Shown: positions 61,527 through 64,000 of the stretch, piece by piece
Position numbering within the stretch: position 1 is the stretch's first letter
Layout: every line of letters begins with the position of its first letter
From: Datnioides undecimradiatus
Taxonomy: Eukaryota > Chordata > Actinopteri > Lobotiformes > Datnioididae
Length of the DNA: 64,000 nt
Reading direction: 5' to 3'
NCBI GenBank assembly: GCA_008933995.1
Contig: WARS01000033.1
Span: 1,614,501 to 1,678,500 of the forward strand
The notes under the pieces: model-generated
Databases searched by the model: none
What the model saw: the letters and a program-made list of their open reading frames with translations, nothing else
What the model was told of the DNA's origin: nothing
Translations under genes and position numbers: made by a program

Positions 61527-61619
61527 ATGTCTCTAACCTTACCATCCGCCGATATTCTCGAAACACCTCCTGGATATCCATTTGAAGAGATCAACTATGA
61601 GGATATTGAAGTTGAGGAG
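61527..61619 (+). CDS. map3k7: map3k7 coding exon 1
   Basis: Encodes 31 residues starting [20 protein letters not shown] and ending in EIEVEE-type residues (here DIEVEE), which immediately precede the kinase domain in TAK1. It ends on a complete codon (phase 0) before the donor GTAGAT. Intron 1 is only 142 bases. Confidence 0.93.
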
Positions 61620-63829
61620 GTAGATGAAGTTTATTTATGTCCTCTGTCCATGTCTTTAACTCATGTTTTGTTGGTGATCCTCTTATCACTTATCAGAAGA
61701 TAAGGTGCAGAAGTGTGTACCTGGGAAATCGTCACTTTCGTTGTAAACTGTCCGTTTTCAGGTGGTGGGGAGAGGAGCTTTTGGGGTTGTTTGCAAAGCC
61801 AAATGGAAAGGCAAAGATGTTGCAATCAAGACCATCGAGAGTGAATCAGAGAGGAAAGCCTTTATTGTCGAGGTATGGTTGCAATTGTCGCTGCCGAAGT
61901 TTTGAGTCACCACAACATGGTTAGTTGAAACATCCATTTAAGATCTACGATCACATTTGCTTCACTCCATATCAATAAGAAGACAGGCACAACTCTGCAC
62001 CAACAGAATCTACCAGTATAAACAGATTGATCTGCACATCAAGTCGCTTTTCATTTGCTTTTACCAGTAATGTTCTTATTCATCTGTTTCACCTCACTCC
62101 ACATCAGTGCCAACATGCATGTAGGTGGACTTGTGCGTAATTTCTCCTCTTTGTCTCCAGCTACGGCAGCTGTCCCGTGTGAATCACCCCAACATTGTGA
62201 AGTTGTATGGCTCCTGTCATAGTCCAGTAAGTTAAATGACATGTTACCATATGTCTTGCCCTCAAAAGTAATGGTGTGTCTTAGCATAGCCGTGCAAATC
62301 TTTGAGTCTGGTGATTGTTTCCCCCCTCAGGTCTGCCTTGTGATGGAATATGCTGAAGGCGGGTCACTGTACAATGGTGAGTCCACATGTTGTACTAGTC
62401 AGTATTACACATCACAGCATTTGTTTCACTTTGCTAGAAGTGAAATGAGCACAGCCTTGCACAATAATGAGAAGCAGCCCTGTTCAGTTGACCCTCCCAC
62501 TGTTTGCATGTTCAGTCACTTGTCCAATCCCTTTAGAAACTAGTTATTGCACAGTGACATGTTGTACAGTATTGTTTCTCCCTATGAAATGAATATGCAA
62601 AAATATGAGGAGTAACAATCAACAGTGCTATAATATCCTATAAAAGATGCATATGTGTCACTGGCAACAAACATACCCACCATGGAAATTGTGACTAATA
62701 CCTCGTGCTGATTATTAAGTCTGGCTTCATGAATATGAACTGCTTACCACGCTCGTAGGTGGCATATGACTATTTCCAGGAACTGATAATTCTGTTTATT
62801 GCAATTTGGTTGTTTTTTTCCTAGTTTTGACCATCAATTTTATCTGCTATAATAATAATTATTATAATAATTAAAAGTTTCCATTTCCAGAGGCAATGGC
62901 TGTGATCTGAGGATGTGGCAACATGGCTTAAAGAAGTCCCACATGGTCAAGAAACACAAGCAATAAGAAAATTTAGCTTGTTTACCCCCAAATACAGCGA
63001 TCTTAGATAAGCTTGACAAACTGTTTGTTTGTTTACAGCCTCTCTGGCTTTCCGACTACTCGAGTTTCTTGCCACATTGGGCTTTGATGCAGTGATGTTG
63101 CTGTATCGTCAGATCCGTGTACTCTCAGAAAGACAATGTGATCAGAACAGATTCTAACAATCTCTAAAATGTTAAAAGTAAATTTTATAGTTTAGACACA
63201 TTAGATGCTTCTCAACTCTGAGAGAATCAGTGCAGGTGATGAATGTATGCATGAGTGTTTCATACTGTGAGTAGGTTTTGTCTCTGTTTTCCCAACGCGT
63301 CAGTCGTTAGAACAGCGTTAATCCCGTGAGGTTCTGCTCGGTTCAGTTTTAGTTTTTCCAGGACGTGAATTCGACAGTATGCGACCCTTTGCTGTGCTCT
63401 CACTTCTCTCCCCTCCCTAGTTACTGAATTTCTATCAAAGTTACTCCTTGGAGCTACACTGTGGTGCCATAACTTTGATGTCATTCAGCTGAGTTGTGAA
63501 TCGTGTTTTTGAACAATGTATTCTGAGTTTTCCCACCTGGAATTAATTTGTTAAAGAAGCTATAAAAGAAAGGCAGGCAGCCCTGTGTGTAAAGCCAGTG
63601 TATGTGGGTGTGTACATGTTTATGACAGGTCCCTCAGGGGGTTTGATGTCTGTGGTGGTTGTGGTTGTGACTGTGTTCTCTTGTCCACAGTGCTGCATGG
63701 TGCTGAACCCCTTCCCTATTACACTGCTTCCCATGCCATGAGCTGGTGTTTTCAGTGTTCCCAGGGCGTGGCCTATCTCCATGGCATGAAACCAAAGGCT
63801 CTCATTCACAGGGACCTCAAGCCACCCAA
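61527..63829 (+). CDS. map3k7: map3k7 (TAK1) MAP3 kinase, spliced gene, 3' end outside window
   Basis: TAK1 is the cytoplasmic Ser/Thr MAP3K that, bound to TAB1 and TAB2/3, passes TGF-beta/BMP, TNF, IL-1 and Toll signals to the MKK-JNK/p38 and IKK-NF-kB branches. Five coding exons join in frame with GT-AG introns: 61527-61619, 61762-61872, 62161-62226, 62331-62376 and 63691-63829. They encode about 151 residues plus a split codon. Visible landmarks are the glycine-rich loop GRGAFG (34-39), catalytic Lys54 in DVAIK, gatekeeper Met95 in [11 protein letters not shown] and the catalytic loop HRDLKPP with Asp147. Numbering is nine lower than human TAK1 because the N-terminus is shorter and lacks the human Ser-rich run. 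The DFG motif, activation loop, C-lobe and TAB2/3-binding tail lie beyond the right edge. The start is the first in-frame ATG after three stops, with G at -3. Identity is secure from near-perfect agreement with TAK1 over the whole segment. Confidence 0.97.
61762..61872 (+). CDS. map3k7: map3k7 coding exon 2 (glycine loop, catalytic Lys)
   Basis: 37 codons in phase 0, after acceptor GTTTTCAG and before donor GTATGG. It holds [20 protein letters not shown] and the ATP-anchoring Lys of [18 protein letters not shown] is identical to human TAK1 at this place. Confidence 0.96.
62161..62226 (+). CDS. map3k7: map3k7 coding exon 3
   Basis: 22 codons, phase 0, after TTGTCTCCAG and before GTAAGT. Encodes [20 protein letters not shown] followed by SP, the end of helix C and strand beta-4. 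Human TAK1 has ACLNP where this has SCHSP. Confidence 0.96.
62331..62376 (+). CDS. map3k7: map3k7 coding exon 4 (hinge)
   Basis: A 46-base exon after CCCCCCTCAG and before GTGAGT, encoding [15 protein letters not shown] plus the first base of the next Val codon (phase 1). It carries the gatekeeper Met and the hinge of the ATP site. Confidence 0.95.
62377..63690 (+). other. map3k7: map3k7 intron 4
   Basis: A 1.3 kb intron, the longest complete one in the window (the others are 142, 288 and 104 bases). It has AT-rich patches (for example 62840-62880) and no recognisable gene or repeat. Open frames that extend out of exon 4 into it are read-through only. Confidence 0.85.
63691..63829 (+). CDS. 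map3k7: map3k7 coding exon 5 (catalytic loop)
   Basis: 139 bases after TTGTCCACAG, entered in phase 1 and left in phase 2 at donor GTATGC. It encodes [20 protein letters not shown] through the HRD motif (IHRDLKPP). The last codon is split after AA, and the Asn expected after LKPP is completed by the next exon outside the window. Reading straight through the donor would wrongly give Lys. Confidence 0.96.
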
Positions 63830-64000
63830 GTATGCTCCTCCTCACCTCACACTCTTGTCTCCTGTTTCACTGTCCCAACAAAGTGCGCTCTGGTTTCCTT
63901 TTCATTTGTTTAATTTAGTACATGTGGTTTAACAGATGCTTGACTCCTAAATGGGTATGTGTAGAAGTGTTTCAGTAAACAGGGTTAGAAAGTGCCTTTT
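63830..64000 (+). other. map3k7: map3k7 intron 5, partial
   Basis: Starts at the exon 5 donor and continues past the right edge. No acceptor or further kinase sequence is seen before the window ends. Confidence 0.85.

Noticed and set aside
62241-62543. 100-codon frame spanning map3k7 exon 4
   Set aside because: It reads from intron 3 through exon 4 into intron 4. Only 62331-62376 is coding.
63585-63932. 115-codon frame spanning map3k7 exon 5
   Set aside because: It includes intron sequence on both sides. The true exon is 63691-63829, bounded by AG and GT.
1-64000. CRISPR arrays, bacterial operons, rRNA, plasmid or phage features
   Set aside because: Looked for and not present. Spliced TAK1 exons, vertebrate microsatellites and fish retroelements identify animal nuclear DNA.

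Overview
The window reads as a ray-finned (teleost) fish genome segment. The evidence is its roughly 40% GC composition, long non-coding stretches with vertebrate simple repeats, and fish-type interspersed repeats (L2-clade LINE with a TTGAAT-type tail, a tRNA-derived SINE, Tc1-like relics, a solo LTR). Near the right end it carries a spliced gene with canonical GT-AG introns. The species cannot be fixed from the sequence alone.

Layout: positions 1 to about 60.9 kb hold no gene I can support. This is a gene-poor region littered with decayed mobile elements. They include a frameshifted LINE at 3.7-4.2 kb, a cluster of LINE, L2 and SINE-like remnants at 17-19.2 kb, a Tc1-like fossil followed directly by an RTE-like 3' repeat at 22.9-24.2 kb, the largest and best preserved element (3' end of an L2 LINE, minus strand) at 34.9-36.1 kb, tRNA-derived SINEs at 36.3 and 40.0 kb, and a solo LTR at 45.0-45.5 kb. 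A low-copy sequence occurs twice in direct orientation at 54.1 and 56.6 kb. Most open frames in this region look like chance. Two are recorded as unexplained: a minus-strand frame at 247-852 and a minus-strand frame shared by the two copies of the duplicated segment.

From about 60.9 kb to the right edge lies the 5' part of map3k7 (TAK1, the MAP3K of the TGF-beta, TNF, IL-1 and Toll signalling pathways). It consists of a promoter/5'UTR region rich in GCTAGC/GCTAAC words, a probable 5'UTR intron, and five coding exons. These encode the N-terminus, glycine-rich loop, catalytic lysine, hinge and HRD catalytic loop. The gene runs off the right edge within the kinase domain.

In human the 5' side of MAP3K7 faces a large gene desert towards EPHA7. 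The empty 60 kb here fits a smaller fish version of that desert, so the unexplained unique sequence is best viewed as possible long-range regulatory DNA. That is inference, and conservation could not be tested here.
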